Source: Pseudomonas sp. S30 (GTDB taxonomy: Bacteria > Pseudomonadota > Gammaproteobacteria > Pseudomonadales > Pseudomonadaceae). From it: 64,000 bases of DNA. The stretch is from positions 1 through 64,000 of the forward strand of contig NZ_JACVTO010000014.1 of NCBI RefSeq assembly GCF_016518545.1, in the 5' to 3' direction. Position numbers and translations under genes: made by a program. The notes below the pieces were generated by a model. It was not told where the DNA came from. It saw nothing but the letters and a program-made list of their open reading frames with translations, and did no database searches. The first letter of the stretch is position 1. The number at the start of each line of letters is the position of its first letter. Positions 31,986 through 41,277 of the stretch are shown piece after piece.

Positions 31986-33908
31986 ATGAGCATTTTTAGC
32001 CACTTCCAACAACGCTTCGAGTCCACACGCCAGGAAGAACTGTCGCTGCAGGAATACCTCGAGCTGTGCAAAGAGGACCGCAGTACCTATGCCTCGGCGG
32101 CTGAACGGCTGTTGCTGGCCATCGGCGAACCGGAGCTGATCGACACCTCCACCAATTCCAGGCTGTCGCGTATTTTCTCCAACAAGGTGATCCGCCGCTA
32201 TCCGGCGTTCGCCGACTTCCATGGCATGGAAGAGTGCATCGACCAGATCGTGTCCTACTTCCGCCACGCCGCCCAGGGCCTGGAGGAGAAGAAGCAGATC
32301 CTCTACCTGCTGGGCCCGGTCGGGGGCGGTAAATCGTCGCTGGCCGAAAAGCTCAAGCAGTTGATGGAGAAGGTGCCTTTCTATGCCATCAAGGGCTCAC
32401 CGGTGTTCGAGTCGCCCCTGGGTCTGTTCAACGCCAACGAGGACGGTGACATTCTCCAGGAGGAGTTCGGCATCCCTCGGCGCTACCTGAACACCATCAT
32501 GTCGCCTTGGGCGACCAAGCGCCTGCAGGAGTTCGGTGGCGATATCAGCAAGTTCAAGGTGGTCAAGCTCTATCCCTCGATCCTCAACCAGATCGCCGTC
32601 GCCAAGACCGAGCCGGGAGACGAGAACAACCAGGACATTTCGGCGCTGGTGGGCAAGGTCGATATCCGTAAACTCGAGGAATTCCCGCAGAACGACGCCG
32701 ATGCCTACAGCTATTCCGGTGCACTGTGCCGCGCCAACCAGGGCCTGATGGAATTCGTCGAGATGTTCAAGGCGCCGATCAAGGTACTGCACCCCTTGCT
32801 CACTGCTACCCAGGAAGGCAACTACAACAGTACCGAAGGACTGGGGGCGATTCCCTACTCCGGCATCCTGCTGGCCCACTCCAACGAATCGGAGTGGCAC
32901 ACCTTCCGCAACAACAAGAACAACGAAGCGTTCATCGACCGGATCTACATCGTCAAGGTGCCTTACTGCCTGCGAGTGAGCGACGAGATCCGCATCTACG
33001 ACAAGTTGCTGGTCAACAGTTCTCTATCCAAGGCCCACTGCGCGCCAGACACGCTCAAGATGCTCGCGCAGTTCACCGTACTCTCGCGGCTCAAGGAGCC
33101 GGAAAACTCGAACATCTACTCGAAGATGCGTGTATACGACGGGGAAAACCTCAAGGACACCGACCCCAAGGCCAAGTCGATCCAGGAGTACCGCGACTCT
33201 GCGGGTGTCGACGAGGGCATGAACGGCCTCTCTACCCGTTTTGCGTTCAAGATCCTATCGAAGGTCTTCAACTTCGACCCCCATGAGGTTGCCGCCAACC
33301 CGGTCCACCTGCTCTACGTACTGGAACAGCAGATCGAGCAGGAGCAGTTCCCCGCCGAGGTGCGCGAGCGCTATCTGCGTTACCTCAAGGAATACCTGGC
33401 GCCTCGCTACATCGAGTTCATCGGCAAGGAGATTCAGACGGCCTACCTGGAGTCCTACAGCGAATACGGTCAGAACATTTTCGACCGCTACGTGCTGTAC
33501 GCCGACTTCTGGATTCAGGATCAGGAGTACCGCGACCCGGAAACTGGCGAGATTCTCAACCGTATCGCCCTCAACGAAGAACTGGAGAAGATCGAGAAGC
33601 CGGCCGGGATCAGCAATCCGAAAGACTTCCGCAACGAAATCGTCAACTTCGTGCTACGCGCTCGCGCCAACAACAATGGCAAGAACCCGAGCTGGCTGAG
33701 CTACGAAAAACTGCGGGTGGTCATCGAGAAGAAGATGTTCTCCAACACCGAGGATCTGCTTCCAGTCATCAGCTTCAATGCCAAGGCGAGCAAGGAAGAC
33801 CAGAAGAAACACAACGACTTCGTCACGCGAATGGTGGAACGTGGCTACACCGACAAGCAGGTGCGCCTGTTGTCGGAATGGTACCTGCGGGTCAGGAAAT
33901 CGCAATAA
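31986..33908 (+). CDS. prkA: PrkA family serine protein kinase / AAA+ ATPase
   Basis: YeaG/PrkA homologue, 640 residues, the standard length. N-terminal AAA+ module with Walker A GPVGGGKS at 110-117, and a C-terminal PrkA domain related to protein kinases. In E. coli the orthologue is induced in stationary phase and nitrogen starvation; in other bacteria an AAA+ protease activity has been described. The start is the ATG at 31986 with GAGGTGA just before it. First of prkA-yeaH-spoVR. Confidence 0.95.
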   Translation: MSIFSHFQQRFESTRQEELSLQEYLELCKEDRSTYASAAERLLLAIGEPELIDTSTNSRLSRIFSNKVIRRYPAFADFHGMEECIDQIVSYFRHAAQGLEEKKQILYLLGPVGGGKSSLAEKLKQLMEKVPFYAIKGSPVFESPLGLFNANEDGDILQEEFGIPRRYLNTIMSPWATKRLQEFGGDISKFKVVKLYPSILNQIAVAKTEPGDENNQDISALVGKVDIRKLEEFPQNDADAYSYSGALCRANQGLMEFVEMFKAPIKVLHPLLTATQEGNYNSTEGLGAIPYSGILLAHSNESEWHTFRNNKNNEAFIDRIYIVKVPYCLRVSDEIRIYDKLLVNSSLSKAHCAPDTLKMLAQFTVLSRLKEPENSNIYSKMRVYDGENLKDTDPKAKSIQEYRDSAGVDEGMNGLSTRFAFKILSKVFNFDPHEVAANPVHLLYVLEQQIEQEQFPAEVRERYLRYLKEYLAPRYIEFIGKEIQTAYLESYSEYGQNIFDRYVLYADFWIQDQEYRDPETGEILNRIALNEELEKIEKPAGISNPKDFRNEIVNFVLRARANNNGKNPSWLSYEKLRVVIEKKMFSNTEDLLPVISFNAKASKEDQKKHNDFVTRMVERGYTDKQVRLLSEWYLRVRKSQ

Positions 33909-34047
33909 AGCAGCGAGCTGCATGTCGCCAGCGCCCGTCACGGTGCGCTGGCGCCCTGCGGCATGCGCAGCGCCCTGGCTTGCAGCTCGAGGCTCATCGC
34001 TCGCAGCCGCTCTGCTGGCAGCTGCCTCCCCGGCTTCTGGAGGAATC

Positions 34048-35322
34048 ATGAGCTACGTGATCGACCGCCGCCTGAACGGCAAGAACAAGAGCACGGTGAA
34101 CCGCCAGCGATTCCTGCGGCGCTACCGTGAGCACATCAAGAAAGCGGTCGAAGAGGCCGTGAGCCGCCGCTCTATCACCGACATGGAGCATGGCGAGCAG
34201 ATCAGCATTCCCGGGCGCGACATCGACGAGCCGGTCTTGCATCATGGCCGCGGTGGCAAGCAGACCACCGTGCATCCGGGCAACAAGGAATTCACCGCCG
34301 GTGAGCACATCGCTCGCCCCCAGGGCGGCGGTGGCGGGGGTGGCGGCAAGGGCAAGGCCGGCAACTCCGGCGAAGGCATGGACGAGTTCGTCTTCCAGAT
34401 CACCCAGGAGGAGTTTCTCGAATTCATGTTCGAGGACCTCGAGCTGCCCAACCTGGTCAAGCGCCACCTGACCGGTGCCGATACCTTCAAGACCGTGAGG
34501 GCGGGTGTCGCCAGCGAGGGAAACCCCTCGCGCATCAATATCGTGCGCACCTTGCGCTCGGCCCATGCCCGGCGCATCGCGCTGACCGGCAGCAGTCGTG
34601 CACTGCTGCGCGCGGCCCAGAAGGAACTGGAGCGGCTCAGGGTGGAGGAACCTGCCAACTTCACCGACATTCAGGAAGTCGAAGCCGAGATCGTCCGGCT
34701 CAAGGCGCGCATCAATCGCCTGCCGTTTCTCGACACCTTCGACCTCAAGTACAACCTGCTGGTGAAACAGCCAAACCCCAGTTCCAAGGCGGTGATGTTC
34801 TGCCTGATGGATGTCTCCGGCTCCATGACCCAGGCGACCAAGGACATCGCCAAGCGCTTCTTCATCCTTCTGTACCTGTTTCTCAAGCGCAACTATGAGC
34901 GGATCGAAGTGGTGTTCATTCGTCACCACACCAGCGCGCGTGAAGTGGACGAAGAGGAGTTCTTCTATTCCCGCGAGACCGGCGGCACCATCGTGTCCAG
35001 TGCGCTCAAGCTCATGCAGGAAATCATGGCCGCACGCTATCCGGCCAGCGATTGGAACATCTATGCCGCCCAGGCCTCCGACGGCGACAACTGGAACGAC
35101 GACTCGCCCATCTGCCGGGACATCCTCACTCGGCAGATCATGCCTCACGTGCAGTACTACACCTATGTCGAGATCACACCTCGGGAGCACCAGGCGCTCT
35201 GGTATGAATACGAGCGCATCGGCGAAACCTTCCCGGATACCTTCGCCCAGCAACAGTTGGTCTCGGCCGGCGACATCTACCCGGTCTTCCGTGAACTCTT
35301 CCAGCGCAGGTTAGCCACATGA
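34048..35322 (+). CDS. yeaH: YeaH/YhbH family protein (DUF444)
   Basis: 424 residues. The N-terminus is basic (MSYVIDRRLNGKNKSTVNRQRFLRRYRE), a glycine-rich hinge follows (about residues 91-100), and the C-terminal half has a von Willebrand A-like fold with the metal-site motif DVSGSM. Always found with PrkA and SpoVR; biochemical role unknown. The start is the ATG at 34048 behind GGAGGAA. The 139 bp between prkA and yeaH contain no gene. Confidence 0.93.
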   Translation: MSYVIDRRLNGKNKSTVNRQRFLRRYREHIKKAVEEAVSRRSITDMEHGEQISIPGRDIDEPVLHHGRGGKQTTVHPGNKEFTAGEHIARPQGGGGGGGGKGKAGNSGEGMDEFVFQITQEEFLEFMFEDLELPNLVKRHLTGADTFKTVRAGVASEGNPSRINIVRTLRSAHARRIALTGSSRALLRAAQKELERLRVEEPANFTDIQEVEAEIVRLKARINRLPFLDTFDLKYNLLVKQPNPSSKAVMFCLMDVSGSMTQATKDIAKRFFILLYLFLKRNYERIEVVFIRHHTSAREVDEEEFFYSRETGGTIVSSALKLMQEIMAARYPASDWNIYAAQASDGDNWNDDSPICRDILTRQIMPHVQYYTYVEITPREHQALWYEYERIGETFPDTFAQQQLVSAGDIYPVFRELFQRRLAT

Positions 35323-36887
35323 CCGCCAGAGCTCAGAAACGCCAACCCATTTCCACCGGCTCGGAATGGACCTTCGAGCTGATCCAGACCTACGACCGGG
35401 AAATCGGTCGGCTGGCCGAGCGCTATGCGCTGGACACCTACCCGAACCAGATCGAAGTGATCACCGCCGAGCAGATGATGGACGCCTATGCGTCGGTCGG
35501 GATGCCCCTGGGCTACCATCACTGGTCCTACGGCAAGCAGTTCCTGAGCACTGAGAAATCCTATAGCCGCGGGCAGATGGGTCTGGCCTACGAGATCGTG
35601 ATCAACTCCGATCCATGCATCGCCTACCTGATGGAGGAAAACACCATCTGCATGCAGGCCCTGGTGATTGCCCATGCCTGCTATGGCCACAACAGTTTCT
35701 TCAAGGGCAACTACCTGTTCCGCACCTGGACCGACGCCAGTTCGATCATCGACTATCTGGTGTTCGCCAAGCAGTACATCGCCCAGTGCGAGGAACGTCA
35801 TGGCATCGATGCGGTGGAGGACTTGATCGACTCCTGCCACGCCCTGATGAACTACGGCGTGGACCGCTACAAGCGGCCCTACCCCATTTCCGCCGAGGAA
35901 GAACGCCGTCGCCAGAAGGAACGCGAGGAGCATCTGCAACGCCAGATCAACGACCTGTGGCGCACAATACCCAAGAGTGCTGAAAAGAGTGGTGGCAAGG
36001 ACGATGCGCGTTTCCCGGCCGAGCCTCAGGAAAATATCCTGTACTTCATCGAAAAACATGCGCCCCTGCTCGAGCCCTGGCAGCGTGAAGTCGTGCGCAT
36101 CGTGCGCAAGATCGCCCAGTATTTCTATCCCCAGCGCCAGACCCAGGTGATGAACGAAGGCTGGGCGACCTTCTGGCACTACACCTTGATGAACGACCTG
36201 TACGATGAGGGCCTGGTCACCGATGGCTTCATGATGGAGTTCCTGCAGTCGCACACCAGCGTGGTCTTCCAACCCGGTTTCGACAGCCCGTACTACAGTG
36301 GTATCAACCCCTACGCCCTCGGCTTCGCCATGTACACCGACATTCGCCGGATGTGCGAACACCCCACCGAGGAGGATCGCCGCTGGTTCCCGGACATCGC
36401 CGGCAGCGACTGGCTGTCGACCGTGAAGTTCGCCATGAGCAGCTTCAAGGACGAAAGCTTCATCCTTCAGTATCTCTCGCCCAAGGTCATTCGCGACCTG
36501 AAGCTGTTCAGCATCCTCGACGACGACCAGCGTGACGACCTGACGGTCCCCGCCATCCATGACGAAGCGGGCTACCGGCTGATCCGCGAACAGCTGGCTG
36601 CGCAGTACAACCTGGGCAACCGTGAGCCCAACGTGCAGATCTGGAGCATCGACCGCCGCGGCGACCGCTCGCTCACGCTTCGCCACCAGCAACACAACCG
36701 CAAGCCGTTGGGGGACTCTACCGACGAGGTGCTCAGGCACCTGCATCGGCTGTGGGGCTTCGATATCCACCTCGATACCGTGCAAGGTGACAAGGTGGTC
36801 AAGAGCCACCACATGCCGCCTCGGGGCGAGCATGGCGAAGCGAGCGACTACACCCGCTCGGACATGTCCGTGATCCATCACCTCTAG
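35319..36887 (+). CDS. SpoVR family protein
   Basis: YcgB homologue, 522 residues. Its ATG overlaps the yeaH stop by 4 bp. Conserved blocks: ANMxDAYASVGMPLGYHHWSYGKQF-type N-terminal region, AHACYGHNSFFKGN (His/Cys-rich, suggesting a metal or catalytic site), and NEGWATFWHYTLMNDLYDEG. SpoVR was named from a Bacillus spore-cortex gene, but here it belongs to the prkA-yeaH stress module. Molecular function unknown. Confidence 0.93.
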   Translation: MTARAQKRQPISTGSEWTFELIQTYDREIGRLAERYALDTYPNQIEVITAEQMMDAYASVGMPLGYHHWSYGKQFLSTEKSYSRGQMGLAYEIVINSDPCIAYLMEENTICMQALVIAHACYGHNSFFKGNYLFRTWTDASSIIDYLVFAKQYIAQCEERHGIDAVEDLIDSCHALMNYGVDRYKRPYPISAEEERRRQKEREEHLQRQINDLWRTIPKSAEKSGGKDDARFPAEPQENILYFIEKHAPLLEPWQREVVRIVRKIAQYFYPQRQTQVMNEGWATFWHYTLMNDLYDEGLVTDGFMMEFLQSHTSVVFQPGFDSPYYSGINPYALGFAMYTDIRRMCEHPTEEDRRWFPDIAGSDWLSTVKFAMSSFKDESFILQYLSPKVIRDLKLFSILDDDQRDDLTVPAIHDEAGYRLIREQLAAQYNLGNREPNVQIWSIDRRGDRSLTLRHQQHNRKPLGDSTDEVLRHLHRLWGFDIHLDTVQGDKVVKSHHMPPRGEHGEASDYTRSDMSVIHHL

Positions 36888-36899
36888 CCCCGCATTGCC

Positions 36900-36921
36900 G
36901 CCGACAGGGTATCCTGTCGGC
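36900..36921 (+). terminator. Stem-loop between spoVR-type gene and cca
   Basis: A 9-bp stem (36900-36908 with 36913-36921) with a GTAT loop follows the SpoVR gene by 12 bp. No T run follows, and the cca ribosome site starts soon after. Confidence 0.4.
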
Positions 36922-36938
36922 AGTAATGGAGGCTGCAC

Positions 36939-38045
36939 ATGCACATCTACAAAGTTGGCGGCGCCGTGCGCGATCGCCTGCTCGGGCGTCCGGTAAGCGA
37001 CATCGACTGGCTGGTGGTCGGCGCCACGGTCGAGCAAATGCAGGCCCAGGGCTTTCGCCCGGTGGGCGCGGATTTTCCGGTATTCATCCATCCCACCACC
37101 GGCGAGGAGTACGCCTTGGCGCGTACCGAACGCAAAAGCGGTCGTGGCTATGGGGGATTCACCTTTCACGCCAGTCCCGAGGTGACGCTCGAGGAAGATC
37201 TCATCCGTCGCGACCTGACCATCAATGCCATGGCCGAGGACGGCGAAGGAAAGCTGCTCGATCCCTATGGCGGCAAGCATGACCTGGACAGGCGCATCCT
37301 TCGCCATGTGTCCCCGGCGTTCGCCGAGGATCCCCTGCGCGTGCTGCGCGTGGCCCGCTTTGCAGCGCGCTATGCGCCGCTGGGGTTTGCCGTGGCCGAG
37401 GACACCCTGGCCCTGATGCGCCAGATCAGCGACAGTGGAGAATTGCAGGCCCTGACGGCCGAACGCGCCTGGAAGGAAATAGAGCGAGCGCTGATGGAAG
37501 ACCAGCCTCAGGTGTTCATCGAGGTGCTGCGCGACTGTGGCGCCTTGGCGCAGCTGATGCCGGAGCTGGAGGCGAACGCGCAGAGCCTTGCCCCGCTACG
37601 TCGAGCCGCCGAGTATCAGCAACCGTTGCCCATACGTTGGGCTTGCCTGTTGCTCGCCATCCAAGATGCCACACAGATCACGGCCCTGAACCAGCGCTTC
37701 AAGGCCCCGCGTGAGTGCCAGGAGCTGGCCATGCTGGTCGCTGAACACCTGCCCTCGGCGCATCGCGCCCTGCAACTGGCGCCCGCCGAACTGCTGGAGC
37801 TTCTGCAAAAGTTCGACGTGTACCGCCGGCCACAGCGCTTCGAGGATTTCATCGTGGCCTGCACGATGGCCGCCTTGGCCAGCGGCTCGGCGACCTATCC
37901 GCAGGCCGATCGTCTACGCCGCGCTGCGGCCACGGCGCGGGCCGTCGAGGCCAGGCCACTGGTGGCCAAGGGGCTGACAGGCCTGGCACTCGGGGAAGCG
38001 CTCAAGGCCGAGCGTCTACAGGCACTCTGCGGACTCGAAGGCTGA
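36939..38045 (+). CDS. cca: CCA tRNA nucleotidyltransferase
   Basis: Adds or repairs the 3' CCA of tRNAs. 368 residues. Class II nucleotidyltransferase head: YKVGGAVRDRLLG (4-16), SDIDWLVVG with catalytic acidic pair, RRDLTINAMA and the template-like EDPLRVLRVARFAAR. The C-terminus is shorter than the 412-residue E. coli protein and shows no HD phosphohydrolase motif. TGGAGG precedes the ATG. Confidence 0.95.
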   Translation: MHIYKVGGAVRDRLLGRPVSDIDWLVVGATVEQMQAQGFRPVGADFPVFIHPTTGEEYALARTERKSGRGYGGFTFHASPEVTLEEDLIRRDLTINAMAEDGEGKLLDPYGGKHDLDRRILRHVSPAFAEDPLRVLRVARFAARYAPLGFAVAEDTLALMRQISDSGELQALTAERAWKEIERALMEDQPQVFIEVLRDCGALAQLMPELEANAQSLAPLRRAAEYQQPLPIRWACLLLAIQDATQITALNQRFKAPRECQELAMLVAEHLPSAHRALQLAPAELLELLQKFDVYRRPQRFEDFIVACTMAALASGSATYPQADRLRRAAATARAVEARPLVAKGLTGLALGEALKAERLQALCGLEG

Positions 38046-38085
38046 CGCTCGGCCAGAGGTGGGCGAGCCTTGGCCTGCGGGTCGC

Positions 38086-38598
38086 TCAGGCAAGCGTGGT
38101 CAGTTGCCGCCCCCGCCAGTGGAAGGGCACGGGTGTGAGCACCTGCTGGATATCCGCCTCGGCCCACAACTGCGCCATGCACTTGCCCTGGGCCGGGTGC
38201 ACCAGTTCAGGCGCCAGCAGGGACAACGGCCAGAGCACGAAGGCATTCTTGAGTATCTCGGCACGCGGCAGCACCAGACCGTCGAACGTGCCATGCAGGT
38301 CATCGAACATCAAGACATCGATGTCCAGCGGCAGGCCCTGGCGATCGGGGGCATAACGACCGTTGTCCGCCTCGATGAACTTCAGCCGGCGGTCCAGTTC
38401 CAGCAGCGGCATGTCGGTCAGACCGCACACCACCAGATTGAAGAACGGCCCGCTCTTGATGCCCACGGCCTGGCTCTCGAAGACGGCCGAGCACTGCATG
38501 TCGCGCAGCAGATCGGCCAAGGCATCGAGGCCGGCGCACAGGTGGCGCTCGCGGTCGATGTTGCTACCCAGGCCCAGGTAAACCGTGTTCAGAGGCAT
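38086..38598 (-). CDS. folK: 2-amino-4-hydroxy-6-hydroxymethyldihydropteridine pyrophosphokinase
   Basis: HPPK of folate synthesis, ATP-dependent pyrophosphoryl transfer. 170 residues with YLGLGSNIDRE (7-17), GPFFNLVV and the signature DRQGLPLDIDVLMFDD (RWGPRxLDLDLL equivalent). Its start overlaps the folB end by 10 bp, so folB-folK are co-transcribed on the minus strand. Confidence 0.95.
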   Translation of the reverse strand: MPLNTVYLGLGSNIDRERHLCAGLDALADLLRDMQCSAVFESQAVGIKSGPFFNLVVCGLTDMPLLELDRRLKFIEADNGRYAPDRQGLPLDIDVLMFDDLHGTFDGLVLPRAEILKNAFVLWPLSLLAPELVHPAQGKCMAQLWAEADIQQVLTPVPFHWRGRQLTTLA

Positions 38599-38945
38599 CC
38601 GCGCTCGATCTCCACCCCGACCCCACCCCGGGCAGCCGGTACGGCACCCGGCTTGGTCAGTTTCAGCCGCATCCAGACGATGCCGAACTCGCTCATCAAA
38701 GTTTCGGCCAGACGCTCCGCGAAGGTTTCCACCAGCTCGAACCGCGACTGCTCGGCAAAGGCCTGGACGCGGGCCGAAACACTGGCGTAGTCCAGGGCCA
38801 GGCTCAAGTCGTCACCGGCGGCCGCCGGGCGATTGTCCCAGGCGAAACTCAGGTCGAGGCGCAGGCACTGGCGGATGTCGCGCTCCCAGTCGTAGGCGCC
38901 GATCACGGTATCGACCTCCAGCCCTTCGATGAACACTCTGTCCAA
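38589..38945 (-). CDS. folB: Dihydroneopterin aldolase
   Basis: Folate pathway aldolase/epimerase, 118 residues, T-fold. Motifs: VFIEGLEVDTVIGAYDWERD (about 4-23) with catalytic Glu, LDYASVSARV and VRLxKPGAVP near the C-terminus (LTKPGAVPAARGGVGVEIER). I place the start at a TTG (38945), 8 bases after GGAG; upstream frame to 38969 has no homology. The plsY gene is divergent across 74 bp. Confidence 0.9.
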   Translation of the reverse strand: MDRVFIEGLEVDTVIGAYDWERDIRQCLRLDLSFAWDNRPAAAGDDLSLALDYASVSARVQAFAEQSRFELVETFAERLAETLMSEFGIVWMRLKLTKPGAVPAARGGVGVEIERGCL

Positions 38946-39019
38946 GCACTTTTCTCCACAACACGACAAGGGCGACCAGCGCCGTTAGAATCAAGGCGTC
39001 CCCGCCCGGAATAGTTAGC

Positions 39020-39589
39020 ATGTTTTGGTTATTGGCACTGCTCGCCTACCTGCTCGGCTCGCTATCCTTCGCCATCGTCCTGAGCCGCCTCGGCGGCCTG
39101 CCCGATCCGCGCTTCAGTGGATCTGGCAATGCCGGCGCGACCAACATGTTGCGTCTGGCAGGGCGCAAGCTGGCCATCCTCACCCTGCTCGGCGACCTGT
39201 GCAAGGGTTTGCTGCCCGTGCTGCTCGCCAGCCTGGCGGGCCTGGACCTGCAGGACCAGGCCTGGATCGGCCTGTGTGCAGTGCTTGGGCACCTGTTCCC
39301 GGTGTACTTTCGCTTCAAGGGCGGCAAAGGCGTCGCCACTGCCGCCGGGATGCTCATGGGACTGTACTTTCCTGCCGCGCTGCTGGCCATGGCCACCTGG
39401 GCACTGACGTTCTACCTGACCCGTACCAGCTCCCTGGCCGCGCTCATCGCCACGCCCTTGACCCTGCCTCTGCTGGCCTGGCGCGAGCCTGCGGCATTGC
39501 TGCCGATGAGCGTCCTCACCGCACTGATCGTCTGGCGCCATCGCAGCAATCTGCGCGACCTGTTCGCCGGACGCGAACGTCACTTCTGA
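39020..39589 (+). CDS. plsY: Glycerol-3-phosphate acyltransferase PlsY
   Basis: Inner-membrane enzyme using acyl-phosphate to acylate glycerol-3-phosphate. 189 residues, about five membrane helices. The three signature loops are present: SGSGNAGATNMLR (about 33-45), FKGGKGVAT (about 98-106) and the C-terminal RHRSNLRDLFAGRE. Convergent with tsaD, 22 bp apart. Confidence 0.95.
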   Translation: MFWLLALLAYLLGSLSFAIVLSRLGGLPDPRFSGSGNAGATNMLRLAGRKLAILTLLGDLCKGLLPVLLASLAGLDLQDQAWIGLCAVLGHLFPVYFRFKGGKGVATAAGMLMGLYFPAALLAMATWALTFYLTRTSSLAALIATPLTLPLLAWREPAALLPMSVLTALIVWRHRSNLRDLFAGRERHF

Positions 39590-39611
39590 ACATGACCCGC
39601 GGTACTGACGT

Positions 39612-40637
39612 TCACAAGGGCGGCAGTTGCTCCATCGGCCACCGTGCCTGCACGCTGATGGCCAGGTCCTGGCGCTGACCTGCCAGCAGGCGCTGGCAAC
39701 CCGCGTAGGCGATCATTGCGCCGTTGTCGGTGCAGAACTGCGGGCGCGCGTAATAGACGTTGCCACCCAGCCCCTCGAGCATGCTTTCGAGCGAAGCGCG
39801 CAGCGCCTTGTTGGCGCTCACGCCGCCGGCGATGACCAGACGCTTGAGGCCGGTCTGCTTGAGCGCGCGCTTGCACTTGATGGTGAGCGTCTCCACCACT
39901 GCCTGCTGGAACGCCAGCGACAGGTCGCAACGGGTCTGCTCGCTGTCGTCTCCGGCCGCGCGGCATTGCTGCCAGGTGTTGAGCGCGAAGGTCTTCAGGC
40001 CACTGAAGCTGAATTCCAAGCCGGGACGATCGGTCATCGGGCGCGGGAACACGAAACGCCCAGGCGTACCCTGCTCGGCCAGACGGGCGATCTCGGGACC
40101 GCCAGGATAATTCAGGCCGATCAGCTTGGCGGTCTTGTCGAACGCCTCGCCCGCCGCGTCGTCGAGGCTTTCACCGAGCAGTTCGTACTGGCCGATGGCA
40201 TCGACCCGCACCAGCTGAGTGTGACCGCCGGAGACCAGCAGGGCGACGAAAGGGAACTGCGGCGGCTGCGCTTCGAGCATGGGCGCCAGCAGATGGCCCT
40301 CCATATGGTGCACGCCAATCGCCGGAACACCCCAGGCGAAGGCCAGTGCCTGGGCACAGGAAGCGCCGACCAGCAGCGCGCCGACCAATCCGGGGCCGGC
40401 GGTGTAGGCGATGGCACCGATATCGGCGGCGACATGGCCGGATTCGGCGAGCACTTCGCGGATCAGCGGCAGCATGCGCTTGACGTGATCGCGCGAGGCG
40501 AGCTCGGGCACGACCCCGCCGTACACCCGGTGCAGATCGATCTGGCTGAACAGCGCGTCGGCCAACAGGCCGCGCTCGCTGTCGTATAATGCGACTCCAG
40601 TTTCGTCGCAGGATGTTTCCAATCCCAGTACTAGCAT
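39612..40637 (-). CDS. tsaD: tRNA N6-adenosine threonylcarbamoyltransferase
   Basis: Transfers the threonylcarbamoyl group to A37 of ANN-decoding tRNAs, with TsaB and TsaE. 341 residues, ASKHA fold. Metal ligands H111 and H115 (HHMEGH); LETSCDETG at 6-14; VSGGHTQLV and the C-terminal VIAGGVSANKALR. Often annotated as glycoprotease Gcp. Divergent from rpsU across 204 bp that must contain both promoters. Confidence 0.96.
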   Translation of the reverse strand: MLVLGLETSCDETGVALYDSERGLLADALFSQIDLHRVYGGVVPELASRDHVKRMLPLIREVLAESGHVAADIGAIAYTAGPGLVGALLVGASCAQALAFAWGVPAIGVHHMEGHLLAPMLEAQPPQFPFVALLVSGGHTQLVRVDAIGQYELLGESLDDAAGEAFDKTAKLIGLNYPGGPEIARLAEQGTPGRFVFPRPMTDRPGLEFSFSGLKTFALNTWQQCRAAGDDSEQTRCDLSLAFQQAVVETLTIKCKRALKQTGLKRLVIAGGVSANKALRASLESMLEGLGGNVYYARPQFCTDNGAMIAYAGCQRLLAGQRQDLAISVQARWPMEQLPPL

Positions 40638-40841
40638 GGGTCCGTGCCTTGTGGAGGCTGAATGCGAAGCCGCGCATTCTAGTCGCCGTGCCGGGTGCCG
40701 ACCAGCGGTTTTCGATCAGAGGCTTTGCATTCCGCTCTACTAAGGGTTAACATCCGCAACCCTTGAAAACTGACGTTCTCCAGCACACCTTTGTTTTGCC
40801 AGGAGCACGTCCACCCCGGTAATGAATTAAGGTAGCCCTGG

Positions 40842-41057
40842 ATGCCAGCCGTCAAAGTTAAAGAGAACGAACCCTTCGACGTAGCTCTGCGTCGTTTCAA
40901 GCGCTCCTGCGAAAAAGCCGGTGTACTGGCTGAAGTTCGTAGCCGCGAGTTTTACGAGAAGCCGACTGCCGAGCGCAAGCGTAAAGCGGCTGCTGCCGTC
41001 AAGCGTCACGCCAAGAAAGTCCAGCGCGAACAGCGCCGCGCCGTTCGCCTGTACTGA
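40842..41057 (+). CDS. rpsU: 30S ribosomal protein S21
   Basis: 71-residue basic protein (MPAVKVKENEPFDVALRRFK), identical in layout to other S21 proteins. First gene of the rpsU-dnaG-rpoD macromolecular synthesis cluster. The upstream gap (40638-40841) is AT-richer than the surroundings and presumably carries the main promoter. Confidence 0.97.
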   Translation: MPAVKVKENEPFDVALRRFKRSCEKAGVLAEVRSREFYEKPTAERKRKAAAAVKRHAKKVQREQRRAVRLY

Positions 41058-41086
41058 TACAGACGTTCTACGCAAAGCTTCTGCCC

Positions 41087-41107
41087 AGCCCGGCCTCGTG
41101 CCGGGCT
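41087..41107 (+). terminator. Stem-loop between rpsU and dnaG
   Basis: An 8-bp perfect stem (41087-41094 with 41100-41107, loop CTCGT) lies 30 bp after rpsU. There is no T run. A partial terminator at this site is known in E. coli and lowers dnaG expression; here function is inferred. The 220-bp gap to dnaG has no gene. Confidence 0.5.
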
Positions 41108-41277
41108 AATGGCAGTTGTAGATCCCAATCCCAGGCCAAGCGCCTCGGAAGCCCCGGCTAGCGCCAACGGGCACGCACTCCAGGCTTCACCACTACACGC
41201 CCGATGCGGCAGGTGAACCACACACGCATCCGCCATTACGCGATTAGACTTGCCAGTAGCCAGATAACGAGACTGCC

